Origin: Fibrobacter succinogenes
Lineage (GTDB): Bacteria; Fibrobacterota; Fibrobacteria; Fibrobacterales; Fibrobacteraceae
NCBI GenBank assembly: GCA_902791475.1
Contig: CADAWC010000033.1
Span: forward strand, 1-38,640
DNA: 38,640 nt
Direction: 5' to 3'
In this document: piece after piece, positions 7,399 through 15,536 of the stretch
Layout of the letters: every line of letters begins with the position of its first letter
Numbering within the stretch: position 1 is the stretch's first letter
Translations under genes and position numbers: made by a program
Notes under the pieces: model-generated
Database searches by the model: none
The model's input: the letters and a program-made list of their open reading frames with translations, nothing else
Told to the model about the DNA's origin: nothing

Positions 7399-7521
7399 AA
7401 AAAAATAGGCTTCCGGCACATTCCGGAAGCCATTTTATCAAACACTTGATGAAACCAGCGAATCCGTTCCGTTTTACGGGAACCCCTCCCGCAAGCGGTC
7501 TGAGTGGATAACCGATTTCAC
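7399..7521 (-). promoter_or_regulatory. Attenuator-like leader homologous to the trp attenuator
   Basis: Aligned to the trp leader it shares the leader ORF start region, the downstream GCTG(G/A)TTTCATCAAGTGTTTG block (around 7439-7460) and a terminator (GGCUUCCGG, six-base loop, CCGGAAGCC; 7431-7408, then a U-rich run to 7399). The 1:2 hairpin is kept but with different bases (GUUCC with GGAAC instead of GGCUCUA with UAGAGUC). Region 2 CGGAA can pair with UUCCG in the terminator arm as a possible antiterminator. The three Trp codons are replaced by TTG CGG GAG. Confidence 0.75.
7474..7521 (-). CDS. Leader peptide of the pyrophosphatase attenuator (MKSVIHSDRLREGFP)
   Basis: A 15-codon ORF from GTG at 7521 to TAA, positionally equivalent to trpL (M-NAVIRFNRWWWGSTK aligned to M-KSVIHSDRLREGFP). 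There is no run of one amino acid, so what it would sense is unclear; it may be a decayed leader. Confidence 0.5.
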   Translation of the reverse strand: MKSVIHSDRLREGFP

Positions 7522-7534
7522 CTTTACGTTTGTT

Positions 7535-7563
7535 AATATACACTGTAAGTCGTTGATTGTCAA
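7535..7563 (-). promoter_or_regulatory. Strong promoter of the pyrophosphatase leader
   Basis: Minus strand TTGACA (7563-7558), 17-bp spacer, TATATT (7540-7535): near-consensus. The start would fall near 7528, seven bases before the leader GTG. Confidence 0.75.
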
Positions 7564-7733
7564 TAGGTTACGATAACTTTTTTGTAAATTTTTGGTACGA
7601 TTTTGGTGCGGTATAGAAAGAGCCTATCTTGTGCATGAAAAATTTTACGTAAAAATGGTGGAATGATTTTTTGAAAAACGCGTGTTAATGTAATTGGTGG
7701 GGAATGTTTCCTTGCCGTTATAAGGACATGCAA

Positions 7734-8738
7734 ATGGCAAATGAAAATAATGCTGAAATGACCAAATCGGACAATATCAAAAATGAAATTATTCTAGGCG
7801 ATGCCCGAGAATTCTGTGAGCAACAGAAACTTGAAGAAATCAAGAGTAAAAAATACCTTGACCCGCTTTATGATGCTGCATTCAAGGCTTTTTTAAATGA
7901 CGAACAGGCGCTAGTCAGTTTCTTGAATGGTGTTTTCCGATTGGAGGGTGATAACAGAATTAAGTCTGTTACGGTCAAGAATACAGAGATCAATATCATC
8001 TTTCCGCAGGTCAAAACATTTAGGTTGGATATTCGTGCAAAAACCGCGAACGGATTAAGTGTTAACATAGAAATGCAAAAGGCAAAACCGCTTCATTTCG
8101 TAGATCGTGTTTTGTTACAACACAGTGCGTTTTTGCTCCAAAGCAAGTATGAATGGAATCAGGAAGTTTTTTCTGGGGCGTCCGCAAACCTCTCCGATGA
8201 GGAGCGTGCTGAGCGCGAATCCCGTCGCTATGAAATTCCGCCTACATATGCCATTTGGATTTGTGATTTCGCCATCCAACAGCAAGATGGTTATCGTGGT
8301 GACTGGGCAATTCGCAATGAGAAGGGCTTGACGATATCTGATAAGGTTAAGTATATTATTTATGATTTGACTCGGTTCGACAAGGCTGAATCTCAGATCA
8401 AGACTGATGAGGAACGTTGGCTTTTCTTGCTGAAACATGCGGGCTCTGCCCTGTCGCTCCCGGATTTTGGCGATGAGATTATAGCAAAGGCTGTTCGTCG
8501 AATCTTGGTTAACAATGCTTCGGATACACTTTTAATAGAACAGGTGAAAAGTATGGTATTGACGGAAGAAGAATTGGATTATCTTGCTTGGATCAAGATG
8601 AAAGGTGTTAAGGAAAAGGCTCGCGAGATAGCAACGAAGATGCTGCTGAAAGACAAACCCTTAGCTGAAATCGTCGAGTTTACGGGGCTTCCTGAATCTG
8701 AGGTCCTTGAAATCAAGGCAACCCTTGATCAGAAATAA
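7734..8738 (+). CDS. Rpn-family PD-(D/E)XK nuclease / putative transposase-like protein
   Basis: A 334-residue protein of the Rpn/PDDEXK_2 family ('recombination-promoting nuclease', often annotated putative transposase). The N-terminal LDPLYDAAFKAFLND opens the family domain. The nuclease core is FRLDIRAKT followed by LSVNIEMQKAKP, giving the D...ExQ metal site (Asp99, Glu113, Gln115). The C-terminus has a helix-turn-helix-like segment (LAEIVEFTGLPESEVLEIK) common in this family. ATG 7734 is preferred because AAGGA lies seven bases upstream; ATG 7728 is too close. No inverted repeats or target duplication were seen, so an autonomous mobile element is not supported. It lies between the two trp blocks and is oriented against them. 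Confidence 0.85.
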   Translation: MANENNAEMTKSDNIKNEIILGDAREFCEQQKLEEIKSKKYLDPLYDAAFKAFLNDEQALVSFLNGVFRLEGDNRIKSVTVKNTEINIIFPQVKTFRLDIRAKTANGLSVNIEMQKAKPLHFVDRVLLQHSAFLLQSKYEWNQEVFSGASANLSDEERAERESRRYEIPPTYAIWICDFAIQQQDGYRGDWAIRNEKGLTISDKVKYIIYDLTRFDKAESQIKTDEERWLFLLKHAGSALSLPDFGDEIIAKAVRRILVNNASDTLLIEQVKSMVLTEEELDYLAWIKMKGVKEKAREIATKMLLKDKPLAEIVEFTGLPESEVLEIKATLDQK

Positions 8739-8795
8739 TGAAAATCGCCGAGGCGAAGGCTCGGCATAATTTAAAATCGAAATAGAAAGTTACGG

Positions 8796-8825
8796 AAAAA
8801 CCTATCTCTGCGGATAGGCTTTTTT
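8796..8825. terminator. Bidirectional terminator between the Rpn gene and trpCF
   Basis: CCTATC (8801-8806) pairs with GATAGG (8813-8818), flanked by AAAAA on the left and TTTTTT on the right. A further hairpin without a U-tract (GCCGAG 8747-8752 with CTCGGC 8760-8765) lies just upstream. Confidence 0.8.
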
Positions 8826-8848
8826 CGAAATTTGCCGTTTTGTGAATA

Positions 8849-10414
8849 TTATTTCACGGCGGAAATTGCAGCAAACAGCGCTTTCAACTTTTCGCTGTTT
8901 TTTATTCCGGGGGCGTCTTCGATGCCGCTTGAAACGTCGATGAGTTCAGGATGGAATTTTTCGACAATCGCGCCCACGTTTTCGGGTGTGATGCCGCCGG
9001 CAAGCCAGAGCGGTAACTCACCCGCTTTTTCGCGGAGGAGCGATTCGGGAATGGTCTTGCCGGTGCCGCCGGGGATGCCTTCGACCTTGGCGTCCAGCAA
9101 AATGCGGGGCTCGCCGTTTTTGCGGAGACTTGCGACGTAATCGAAATCTTCGGGGGCGCCTACTCGTGCTGCGCAGTAGTAGGGAAGGGTTGCGTTGCCG
9201 GATTCGTGCGGATCAACGCCGTGGAACTGTACGGCGTCGAGCACGCCTTCTTGGGCGAGCTTGATGGCGGTTTTGCCTTCGACGGAATTCGGGTCGGTAA
9301 TCACGCCAACGAGTAGTGGTTCGACAGGCTCACCAACCTTATTTAGGTCCCTGAGCTTGGTCGAGAATGAAGTTACGAATTCTTCGGTGGTGAGTCTCTT
9401 GGTGGTGCTGAACACGAAACCGAGCATGTCGGCGCCGAGTTCGGCGGCGAGGAGACCGTCTTCTTCGCGGGTGATGCCGCAGATTTTCACGAGCGGGCGG
9501 CGCGCATCTTGTGGGTGCGCATCTTGTGATGAGGCGGCGCGAGTCTCGTTATTGGCAAACTTGCGTTCGGCGAATTTCTTCCAGAACTGCCCGCGGGCGT
9601 TTTCGCATCCGCTTTCGAATGCGCTGACCACGTCTTTGGCGAGCGGCGGATTCTTGGCGACAGCTTCTCCGACGAGAATCCCTGTGAATCCGAGATTGCG
9701 GGCGTATGTCGCATCGGCGGCGCTCAGAATGCCCGATTCAAAAACGGCTTTGGCGGGGAGCTTGCTACGGACGCTTGCGGGAATCAGCGGGTCCGTGTGG
9801 AATGTGGCGAGGTCGCGGGAATTGACGCCTGCGACAATCGTCTTGGCTGCAGCATCACCGAGAGCGGCTGTCACAACGGCAAGCTTGCGGAAATCGTCAG
9901 CTTCGCGGACTTCAACGAAAGCCTGGATGCCGAATTTCTGAGCGCGTTGAGCCATCTTTACGAGCTGGGTGTCATCCAAAATTCTTGCAATCAAAAGTAC
10001 GGCATCGGCACCGCAGCGGTATGCAATGTCAATTTCGTCTTCAAATAAAAGGAAATCTTTGCGGAGGACAGCGCAAGTGTGCAAGCCCTGCTGACGGCGG
10101 CGTTCCATCAAGTCTGCAACGGCAATCAGGTCTCGGAGCGAGCCCTTGAAAAAGTTCATTTCGGTCAGCACGGAAACGGCTTGAGCGTGTGCTTCGGCAT
10201 AAGTCGTGGCGAGTTCCACCGGATTTAAGTCAGGTGCGATGTCTCCCTTGGATGGCGAAGCCCTCTTGACCTCAAGGATGGCTCCTGCATTACCCAAAAA
10301 TTCTGTATGACCAACGCGACGCGCCTCGGGAATATCAATGTTGAAATTCAGCCCAAGTCTATCGATGTCTTCGCGGCGCATCCGCACGATTTTTTGCAAA
10401 ATATCTTCGCTCAT
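8849..10414 (-). CDS. trpCF: Bifunctional indole-3-glycerol-phosphate synthase / phosphoribosylanthranilate isomerase
   Basis: Two TIM barrels in 521 residues, catalysing two consecutive steps of tryptophan synthesis. The TrpC half (1-265) has ILEVKRASPSKGDI (catalytic Lys50), VLRKDFLLFE, GVNSRDLATF and FESGILSAADATYA. A linker rich in Ala, Gln and Asp (about 275-305) with a short internal duplication (AHPQDA) leads to the TrpF half: VKICGITREEDG, DAVQFHG and DVSSGIEDAPGIK. In TrpF an in-frame palindromic repeat (KLRDLNKVGEPVEP, see 9318-9366) replaces a normal surface segment. AGAGGA precedes ATG 10414. It is separated from trpBA by about 4.7 kb carrying three unrelated genes and has its own promoter without an attenuator. 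Confidence 0.96.
   Translation of the reverse strand: MSEDILQKIVRMRREDIDRLGLNFNIDIPEARRVGHTEFLGNAGAILEVKRASPSKGDIAPDLNPVELATTYAEAHAQAVSVLTEMNFFKGSLRDLIAVADLMERRRQQGLHTCAVLRKDFLLFEDEIDIAYRCGADAVLLIARILDDTQLVKMAQRAQKFGIQAFVEVREADDFRKLAVVTAALGDAAAKTIVAGVNSRDLATFHTDPLIPASVRSKLPAKAVFESGILSAADATYARNLGFTGILVGEAVAKNPPLAKDVVSAFESGCENARGQFWKKFAERKFANNETRAASSQDAHPQDARRPLVKICGITREEDGLLAAELGADMLGFVFSTTKRLTTEEFVTSFSTKLRDLNKVGEPVEPLLVGVITDPNSVEGKTAIKLAQEGVLDAVQFHGVDPHESGNATLPYYCAARVGAPEDFDYVASLRKNGEPRILLDAKVEGIPGGTGKTIPESLLREKAGELPLWLAGGITPENVGAIVEKFHPELIDVSSGIEDAPGIKNSEKLKALFAAISAVK
9318..9366. repeat. Palindromic repeat inserted in frame within trpF
   Basis: GGTTCGACAGGCTCACCAACC (9318-9338) and GGTCCCTGAGCTTGGTCGAG (from 9346) are imperfect inverted copies sharing CGAC-A-GCTCA and ACC. 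This sequence type is a widespread intergenic palindromic repeat, and its translations (VGEPVEP, VEPVE) appear within coding regions of several bacteria. Here it encodes about 16 residues and keeps the frame. Confidence 0.7.
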
Positions 10415-10429
10415 AATTCCTCTACGCCA

Positions 10430-10457
10430 ATTGTAGAAAAATTTAAGGCACGTTCAA
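10430..10457 (-). promoter_or_regulatory. trpCF promoter
   Basis: Minus strand TTGAAC (10457-10452), 16-bp spacer, TACAAT (10435-10430), followed by AGAGGA and ATG 10414. Confidence 0.55.
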
Positions 10458-10618
10458 AAGAAAGTTGGTCTTAGTTGGAGTAATTGTTGTTGGGGTGTTT
10501 TGTTCCGTATGGAACTTTTTGTCCCAAAAGAAAAATGCGTGTATTTCAAAAATATGTTTGTGTCACTTTTTTTTACGATTGTGCCGAAGCTACTTTTATA
10601 AAAAAAATGGGGTGATAT

Positions 10619-12472
10619 ATGAAAACATTGAAATTCTCAAATATCGTTTGGTGCGCAGCTCTTACGCTTTGCGCTTGTGGTGATAGCAGCGTAGATTCTA
10701 CGGGTGTTGTTGCCCCGAATGCTGCTGAATCAGATTCTGCCGGTGAAACTACGGTGGTCTCTAATCCGGAATCGTCTTCGGGCAATCAAGGCTCTACGGC
10801 GGAAAACCAGAGTTCTATGTCGACTGAACAAAGTTCTTTGACCGAAGAAGTCTTTGTTGAACAAGTGGCTTCGGATCCTGTAATGGTTTCCGAAATTTCT
10901 GGTGATCCGGTTATTACTTTTACCAACGCATCCGTTTCGGTCTTGAATGACAATGGTTGCATTGCTCAAAATGAAAAGACCGTTACCATCAGCTGCCAAG
11001 GAAATTACCAGCTTACCGGCATTTCGAACGACAACCAAATAATCGTTAACGCTGGGAGTACAGACAATGTTTATCTGTACTTGAATGGTTTGCAACTTGC
11101 AAGCGCCTCTGACGCTCCAATTTATGTTCAGAATGTGAACAAGGTATTTTTATTGTTGGTGGATGGGACAAAGAATACTCTTGAAGATGCTTCTACCCGC
11201 ACGAAATCTTATACAAAGTCTAACGGTTCCAGTGACACGACAAATGCGACTATCTATGCCAAGGAAGACTTGACGATTAAGGGTAGCGGCGCGTTGACCG
11301 TAACCGGAAACTACAACAACGGAATTCATTGCAGCAACGATTTGCGCATTCGTGACTTGCCCGAAATTACGGTCAAGGCCAAAAATCACGCCATCAAGGG
11401 CAAGGGCTCTGTAAATATTGAGGGCGGTTATTTTGAACTGACTGCAACAAATGGCGATGGAATCAAGAGCGACGAGGGTGACGACGAAGGTGTTGTCACG
11501 GAAGAAAAGGGAATTGTGGTCATTACTGGTGGTGAGTTCAACATTAACGCAGGCGATGATGGCATCCAGGCTTACAACTACATCTTGATTGCAGATTCTA
11601 CCTCGACACCGCTCATTACCGTAAACAGCAAGGGAAAAGGTATTGCTACGGATAACCGCCTTTACATCAATGGCGGTGTAACCAGCGTGACCTCTGGCGA
11701 TGACGGGCTCCATTCCAATATGAACATTTATTTTAACGGTGGACGCACGACGATTTCTGCGGGCGATGACGGCATCCATGCCGATTCAACATTGCGCATC
11801 TCTGACGGTTCCATCAACATCACCAAGGCTGTCGAAGGTATTGAAGCGTTCTACATCAGGGCAGAAGGCGGAAAGACGGCGACGGTTGCAAGCGATGATG
11901 CTTGGAATGCGGCGGGAGGCTCGGCTGATGCCAATTCAACGAGTGGTTCTCAGTGGGGTGGCCGCGGCGGCCCGACTGGCATGATGAGCGGCTCCAAGGG
12001 CTATATCATTATCAGTGGTGGTTACCATTACCTCTACACGGCGGGTAACGATATTGATGTGCTTGATGCCAATGGAACGGCAACAATGAGCGGAGGCGTT
12101 TTGCTCCTTGAAATCGGTTCTAGCGGAAGTTCTAGCGCAAAGTTTGCTCCAGGAAATCAGAGTGGAAACAGGGGTGGCTCAGGCTCTTGCTCCACGAACA
12201 TGGCTGGTGGGCTTATTGACACGGACAATGGATTTAGCATCAATGGTGGCGTGATGCTTGGTTTCGGGAGTCAAACCGAAGAGTATCCTTATTGCACTGC
12301 TACAAGCTACACGGCTGGTACGGCGTATGGTTCTAGCAAAGCCGCTTTCAAGCCTAGCTCTTCTGGTAGCATGATTATTTACGGTGGCGAAGTCAGCTCT
12401 GTGTCCCAGGTAGATGTGAGTGGCATGACCGAAGTCTCCCTCCCGAATGGCATGACCTACTACGAAAAATAG
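10619..12472 (+). CDS. Carbohydrate-binding beta-helix lipoprotein (Cthe_2159 / DUF4353 family)
   Basis: A 617-residue lipoprotein: signal with LTLCACGDSS lipobox (Cys20), a Ser/Glu/Gln-rich linker to about residue 80, then a long right-handed beta-helix. The helix part shows the family pattern: TISCQGNYQLTGISNDNQII, NATIYAKEDLTIKGSG, and repeated GDDGI(H/Q)A/GDDGLHS turns (about 315-385) with GGEF/GGYF strands. The Clostridium thermocellum member Cthe_2159 binds polygalacturonic acid and cellulose and coordinates calcium through Asp-rich loops. The repeated GDDG turns here fit that. A Gly/Ser-rich loop near 440-460 is specific. It lies directly before a PL1 pectate lyase in the same direction with a terminator between, so pectin binding is a reasonable inference. 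GGGGTGAT precedes the ATG. Confidence 0.85.
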   Translation: MKTLKFSNIVWCAALTLCACGDSSVDSTGVVAPNAAESDSAGETTVVSNPESSSGNQGSTAENQSSMSTEQSSLTEEVFVEQVASDPVMVSEISGDPVITFTNASVSVLNDNGCIAQNEKTVTISCQGNYQLTGISNDNQIIVNAGSTDNVYLYLNGLQLASASDAPIYVQNVNKVFLLLVDGTKNTLEDASTRTKSYTKSNGSSDTTNATIYAKEDLTIKGSGALTVTGNYNNGIHCSNDLRIRDLPEITVKAKNHAIKGKGSVNIEGGYFELTATNGDGIKSDEGDDEGVVTEEKGIVVITGGEFNINAGDDGIQAYNYILIADSTSTPLITVNSKGKGIATDNRLYINGGVTSVTSGDDGLHSNMNIYFNGGRTTISAGDDGIHADSTLRISDGSINITKAVEGIEAFYIRAEGGKTATVASDDAWNAAGGSADANSTSGSQWGGRGGPTGMMSGSKGYIIISGGYHYLYTAGNDIDVLDANGTATMSGGVLLLEIGSSGSSSAKFAPGNQSGNRGGSGSCSTNMAGGLIDTDNGFSINGGVMLGFGSQTEEYPYCTATSYTAGTAYGSSKAAFKPSSSGSMIIYGGEVSSVSQVDVSGMTEVSLPNGMTYYEK

Positions 12473-12501
12473 CCTTTCCCTTGAATTTCCTCCTAAACAC
12501 T

Positions 12502-12533
12502 AAAGGCTTGCTCCTTAGGGGGCAAGCCTTTTC
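12502..12533 (+). terminator. Intrinsic terminator after the beta-helix lipoprotein
   Basis: AAAGGCTTGC (12502-12511) pairs with GCAAGCCTTT (12522-12531), loop of ten, ending in TTTT. Confidence 0.85.
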
Positions 12534-12665
12534 CTGCAAGGTGTGGATCGTTTTTTTTCGGTTAAAACGGAGTTGTCTATAGAGGACACTTTGAGTTGTG
12601 TGGGGCTCTTTTTTGATGCGTTTTCTGGTTCGGCGGCTTAAATTTAAAGAAAAAAGGGATGTGTT

Positions 12666-14450
12666 ATGAATTATTTGCTTTCTAAAACGATGCGAGTGGC
12701 CGCAACTTTTGCGGCTTTGGCTGTCACAATGTCTGCGGTTCCTGCATTTGCGGTGACTTCGCCGGACTTCCCGATGGCGGGCTTTGCCACGCAGAATGGC
12801 GGCACCACGGGCGGCAAGGGATATTCCGAGGTCACGGTTGACAATGTGAACGATCTCAAGAGCTATGCCAAGGCGGGCAACAAGATTATCTACGTGAAGC
12901 CGGGGACGTACATGGGTCCGGTGGAAGTCGGTAGCAACGTGACGATTTACGGCTACCAGGGCGCTATTATCGCTCAGCCGACGACGGGTAGCGCCATGAA
13001 GTTGAGCGGTTCGAAGAATGTCATCATCCGCAATTTGAAATTCAAGGGTGTGGGTGCACACGATGACGATGACGAAGATTGCCTCCAGGTGAATCACGAA
13101 TCGAAGAACGTGTGGATTGACCACGTGGATGTCTACGACGGTCACGACGGCAACTTGGATATTACAAACGCCTCGGACTTTGTGACGATTTCGTGGACCA
13201 AGTTCAGCTACACTTCGGCATCGACCGGCCACCAGTTCAGCAACCTGATTGGCAACAGCAAGACAAAGACGAGCGACCGTGGGCACCTAAATGTCACGAT
13301 TCACCATACGTGGTGGGCGGATGGTGTGGTTGAACGCATGCCGCGCGTGCGTTTTGGCAAGGTTCATGTGGCGAACAACCTCTTCGACAGCAAGAATGCA
13401 AGCTACTGCGTGCGTGCAGCCATCGAGGCGGATATCCGCATCGAAAGGAACGTGTTCATTGGCGTGCAGAAGGCGCTTGACTTGTACACGAGCGATGGAG
13501 CCATTACGGCGGCGCAGATGATCGAAAATTACGAAGAAAACGTGAAAAAGCAACAGGCGGGTACGGGAACCGCATTTACGCCACCTTATTCTATGAGCTT
13601 GACTGATGTGAGTACGCAGGCAAAGGCTTATGCCCTTCGTGATTCTATTAAGTTATATGCAGGTACGACGCTCCCTGATCCGGGTGCAGCGGGTACGGTG
13701 ACTCCGGCATCGTCATCGAGCGAGACAAAATCAAGCAGCAGTGTTGCGTCCAGTTCGTCCGCGAAGTCGAGCTCCAGCGTGGCTGTGTCTAGTTCAAGTG
13801 TGGTGCGATCTAGTTCTTCTCAGGCGGTTTCGAGCTCCTCGCAGGCTGTATCTAGTTCCTCGCAGGGGGAGGTTGTTTCTGGAACGGCGACGCTTACTAA
13901 GCACGGCTCGGGTAGCGCTAAGCAAGAAGTCAAGCAAGGTGAATCTATCGAAGAATTTTACTTTACTGTCGCTGGCGCCACGGGTGCGACTGTTACGGGA
14001 CTCCCCGATGGTATTGTGGGGACAATGAAGGGAAGTGATTTTTACATCTCAGGTACGGTAGCTCAAAATGCTGCTGTGGGGGCGTACAACTTTACCGTAA
14101 CGACAACTGGGGCTACGACAAATGCAACCAAGAGCGGAACTATTACGGTTGTTTCAGCAAGTGGGACTGTTGCGGAATCTAGTTCGAGCAACGTTGATTC
14201 GAGCTCTAGCTCGGAACAAGGCACGACTTCGTTGGGTGTTGTTGCGATTGCTCCGCATTTCGATATCACTGTCGACGGTCGAGTGCTTACCGTACAAGGT
14301 GCTACGCAAACGGCGTATCTCCTGGATGCTCAGGGAAGGCTGATTACAAAAGTTCAGTCTTTGGGTGGCGAAAGCTCGATAACCGTTCCTCGTGCGGGCA
14401 TGTACCTCTTGCGAGTCGGTAACGAAACGCGTCGCATAACTGTTCGATAA
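12666..14450 (+). CDS. Secreted pectate lyase, polysaccharide lyase family 1, with Ser-rich linkers and C-terminal sorting-like domain
   Basis: Cleaves polygalacturonate by beta-elimination outside the cell. A signal peptide (to about AFA, residue 28) precedes a PL1 beta-helix (30-300) with NVWIDHVDVYDGHDGNLDIT (calcium-binding aspartates), IHHTWWADGVVERMPRVRFG (catalytic Arg) and VHVANNLFDS. Poly-Ser linkers span roughly 345-400, then an Ig-like repeat domain (VSGTATLTKHGSGSAKQEV...), another Ser linker, and a last ~75 residues ending GMYLLRVGNETRRITVR. That end resembles T9SS type A C-terminal sorting domains; actual T9SS use is inference. AAAGGGATG precedes the ATG. It pairs functionally with the polygalacturonate-binding-type lipoprotein upstream. 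Confidence 0.93.
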   Translation: MNYLLSKTMRVAATFAALAVTMSAVPAFAVTSPDFPMAGFATQNGGTTGGKGYSEVTVDNVNDLKSYAKAGNKIIYVKPGTYMGPVEVGSNVTIYGYQGAIIAQPTTGSAMKLSGSKNVIIRNLKFKGVGAHDDDDEDCLQVNHESKNVWIDHVDVYDGHDGNLDITNASDFVTISWTKFSYTSASTGHQFSNLIGNSKTKTSDRGHLNVTIHHTWWADGVVERMPRVRFGKVHVANNLFDSKNASYCVRAAIEADIRIERNVFIGVQKALDLYTSDGAITAAQMIENYEENVKKQQAGTGTAFTPPYSMSLTDVSTQAKAYALRDSIKLYAGTTLPDPGAAGTVTPASSSSETKSSSSVASSSSAKSSSSVAVSSSSVVRSSSSQAVSSSSQAVSSSSQGEVVSGTATLTKHGSGSAKQEVKQGESIEEFYFTVAGATGATVTGLPDGIVGTMKGSDFYISGTVAQNAAVGAYNFTVTTTGATTNATKSGTITVVSASGTVAESSSSNVDSSSSSEQGTTSLGVVAIAPHFDITVDGRVLTVQGATQTAYLLDAQGRLITKVQSLGGESSITVPRAGMYLLRVGNETRRITVR

Positions 14451-14470
14451 TCTTATCTTAAAATAAATTG

Positions 14471-14500
14471 AAAACCCGTGCTCGTCCGAGTGCGGGTTTT
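14471..14500. terminator. Bidirectional terminator between pectate lyase and cysE
   Basis: AAAACCCG (14471-14478) pairs with CGGGTTTT (14493-14500), with inner CTCG/CGAG pairing. It serves both convergent genes and would end the encapsulin-desulfurase-cysE transcript. Confidence 0.85.
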
Positions 14501-14510
14501 GTCCTTTTTA

Positions 14511-14547
14511 CTTCCTACTAACCACTGTTTACTAACCACTTCCTACT
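14511..14547. repeat. Heptad-like repeat after the cysE stop codon
   Basis: On the minus strand the cysE stop is followed by TTAGTAGGAAGTGGTTAG then TAAACAGTGGTTAGTAGGAAG. The 18-mer TTAGTAAACAGTGGTTAG is shared exactly with the repeat after the desulfurase gene (15596-15630). Confidence 0.75.
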
Positions 14548-15508
14548 AAATAATATAGTACCACTCGTCGCTTTGCTGGAGCTCTTCTGTCTTGTGCTTG
14601 CTATTGGTGGTTGAAACGTAATCCATTTCAAGATTCTTGAGGCTGACGCGAGTGTTGGCCTCGATGGATCGCGTGATGAAGGCGTTGCCGCCGATAATTG
14701 CGTTTTCGCCAACAACGGTATCTCCGCCGAGAATGGATGCTCCCGCGTAAATAGTGACGTTGTCTTGAATGGTGGGGTGGCGTTTTTTGCCGGAGAGCTT
14801 TTGTCCACCGCGAGTAGAAAGTGCGCCAAGTGTGACGCCTTGGTAAATTTTGACGTTCTTGCCGATGACTGCGGTTTCGCCAATCACGATGCCTGTGCCG
14901 TGATCGATAAAGAAGTATTTGCCGATGGTTGCACCCGGATGGATGTCGATGCCCGTTTTGGAGTGGGCATATTCGGTCATGAGTCGCGGGAGAACCGGAA
15001 CGTGCAAAAGATAAAGTTCGTGGGCGATGCGGTAAATGGTTGTCGCCATGAGGCCGGGGTAGGCGAGGATAATCTCGTCAAGGCAGCCGGCAGCGGGATC
15101 GCCGTCAAAAGCGGCGTGTAAATCGGTTTCCAAGAATTCGCGAATTTGCGGAATCTTGGCGAAAAATTCCTTACAAATTCTATAGCTTTCAATCTTGCGC
15201 TCGTCCGAGGTCATGGAACCGCGCAACTTGCAGTAATCCAGCGCAATCGCCACCTGTTTGTGAAGGTGGTAGAACGTATCTTCGATAAGAACTGCAAAGC
15301 TGTTCTTGGGATTGTAAATCTTATGCGAACGATCTCTGAAGTGTCCGGGATAAACGACTCGAATCAGATTCTGCAAAATTGTCTGAATTTCGGCCTGGTC
15401 GGGTCGATTGTAAATATCGATATTGTCGATATGCTTGCCGCGATTGTAATCGTCAAAAATAGTTTGTACGGCTTTTTCAACTTCAGATTCTTGGATAAGT
15501 TCGTGCAT
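14546..15508 (-). CDS. cysE: Serine O-acetyltransferase (EpsC/SrpH type)
   Basis: Transfers acetyl from acetyl-CoA to L-serine, giving O-acetylserine, the carbon acceptor for cysteine synthesis. The 320-residue protein has an alpha-helical N-terminal domain (1-180) and a left-handed beta-helix of hexapeptide repeats (about 185-285) with TGIDIHPGATIG, FFIDHGTGIVIGETAVIG and the loop GALSTRGGQKLSGKKRHPTI. The length and the plant/cyanobacterial-like N-terminal domain match the EpsC/SrpH form rather than short E. coli CysE. It is the last gene of the encapsulin-desulfurase-cysE run. In Synechococcus the equivalent srpH sits beside the encapsulin gene srpI and is induced by sulfur starvation. No cysteine synthase (cysK/cysM) lies in the window. 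Confidence 0.93.
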   Translation of the reverse strand: MHELIQESEVEKAVQTIFDDYNRGKHIDNIDIYNRPDQAEIQTILQNLIRVVYPGHFRDRSHKIYNPKNSFAVLIEDTFYHLHKQVAIALDYCKLRGSMTSDERKIESYRICKEFFAKIPQIREFLETDLHAAFDGDPAAGCLDEIILAYPGLMATTIYRIAHELYLLHVPVLPRLMTEYAHSKTGIDIHPGATIGKYFFIDHGTGIVIGETAVIGKNVKIYQGVTLGALSTRGGQKLSGKKRHPTIQDNVTIYAGASILGGDTVVGENAIIGGNAFITRSIEANTRVSLKNLEMDYVSTTNSKHKTEELQQSDEWYYII

Positions 15509-15536
15509 AGTGAATTTAGGTATGAAAAAGAAATAG

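Noticed and set aside
7399..7521. T-box or known metabolite riboswitch before the pyrophosphatase gene
   Set aside because: No T-box UGGNACCGCG sequence or known aptamer core was seen. The region aligns with the trp attenuator instead.
7734..8738. Rpn-family gene as an insertion sequence
   Set aside because: No terminal inverted repeats or target-site duplication could be seen at its edges.
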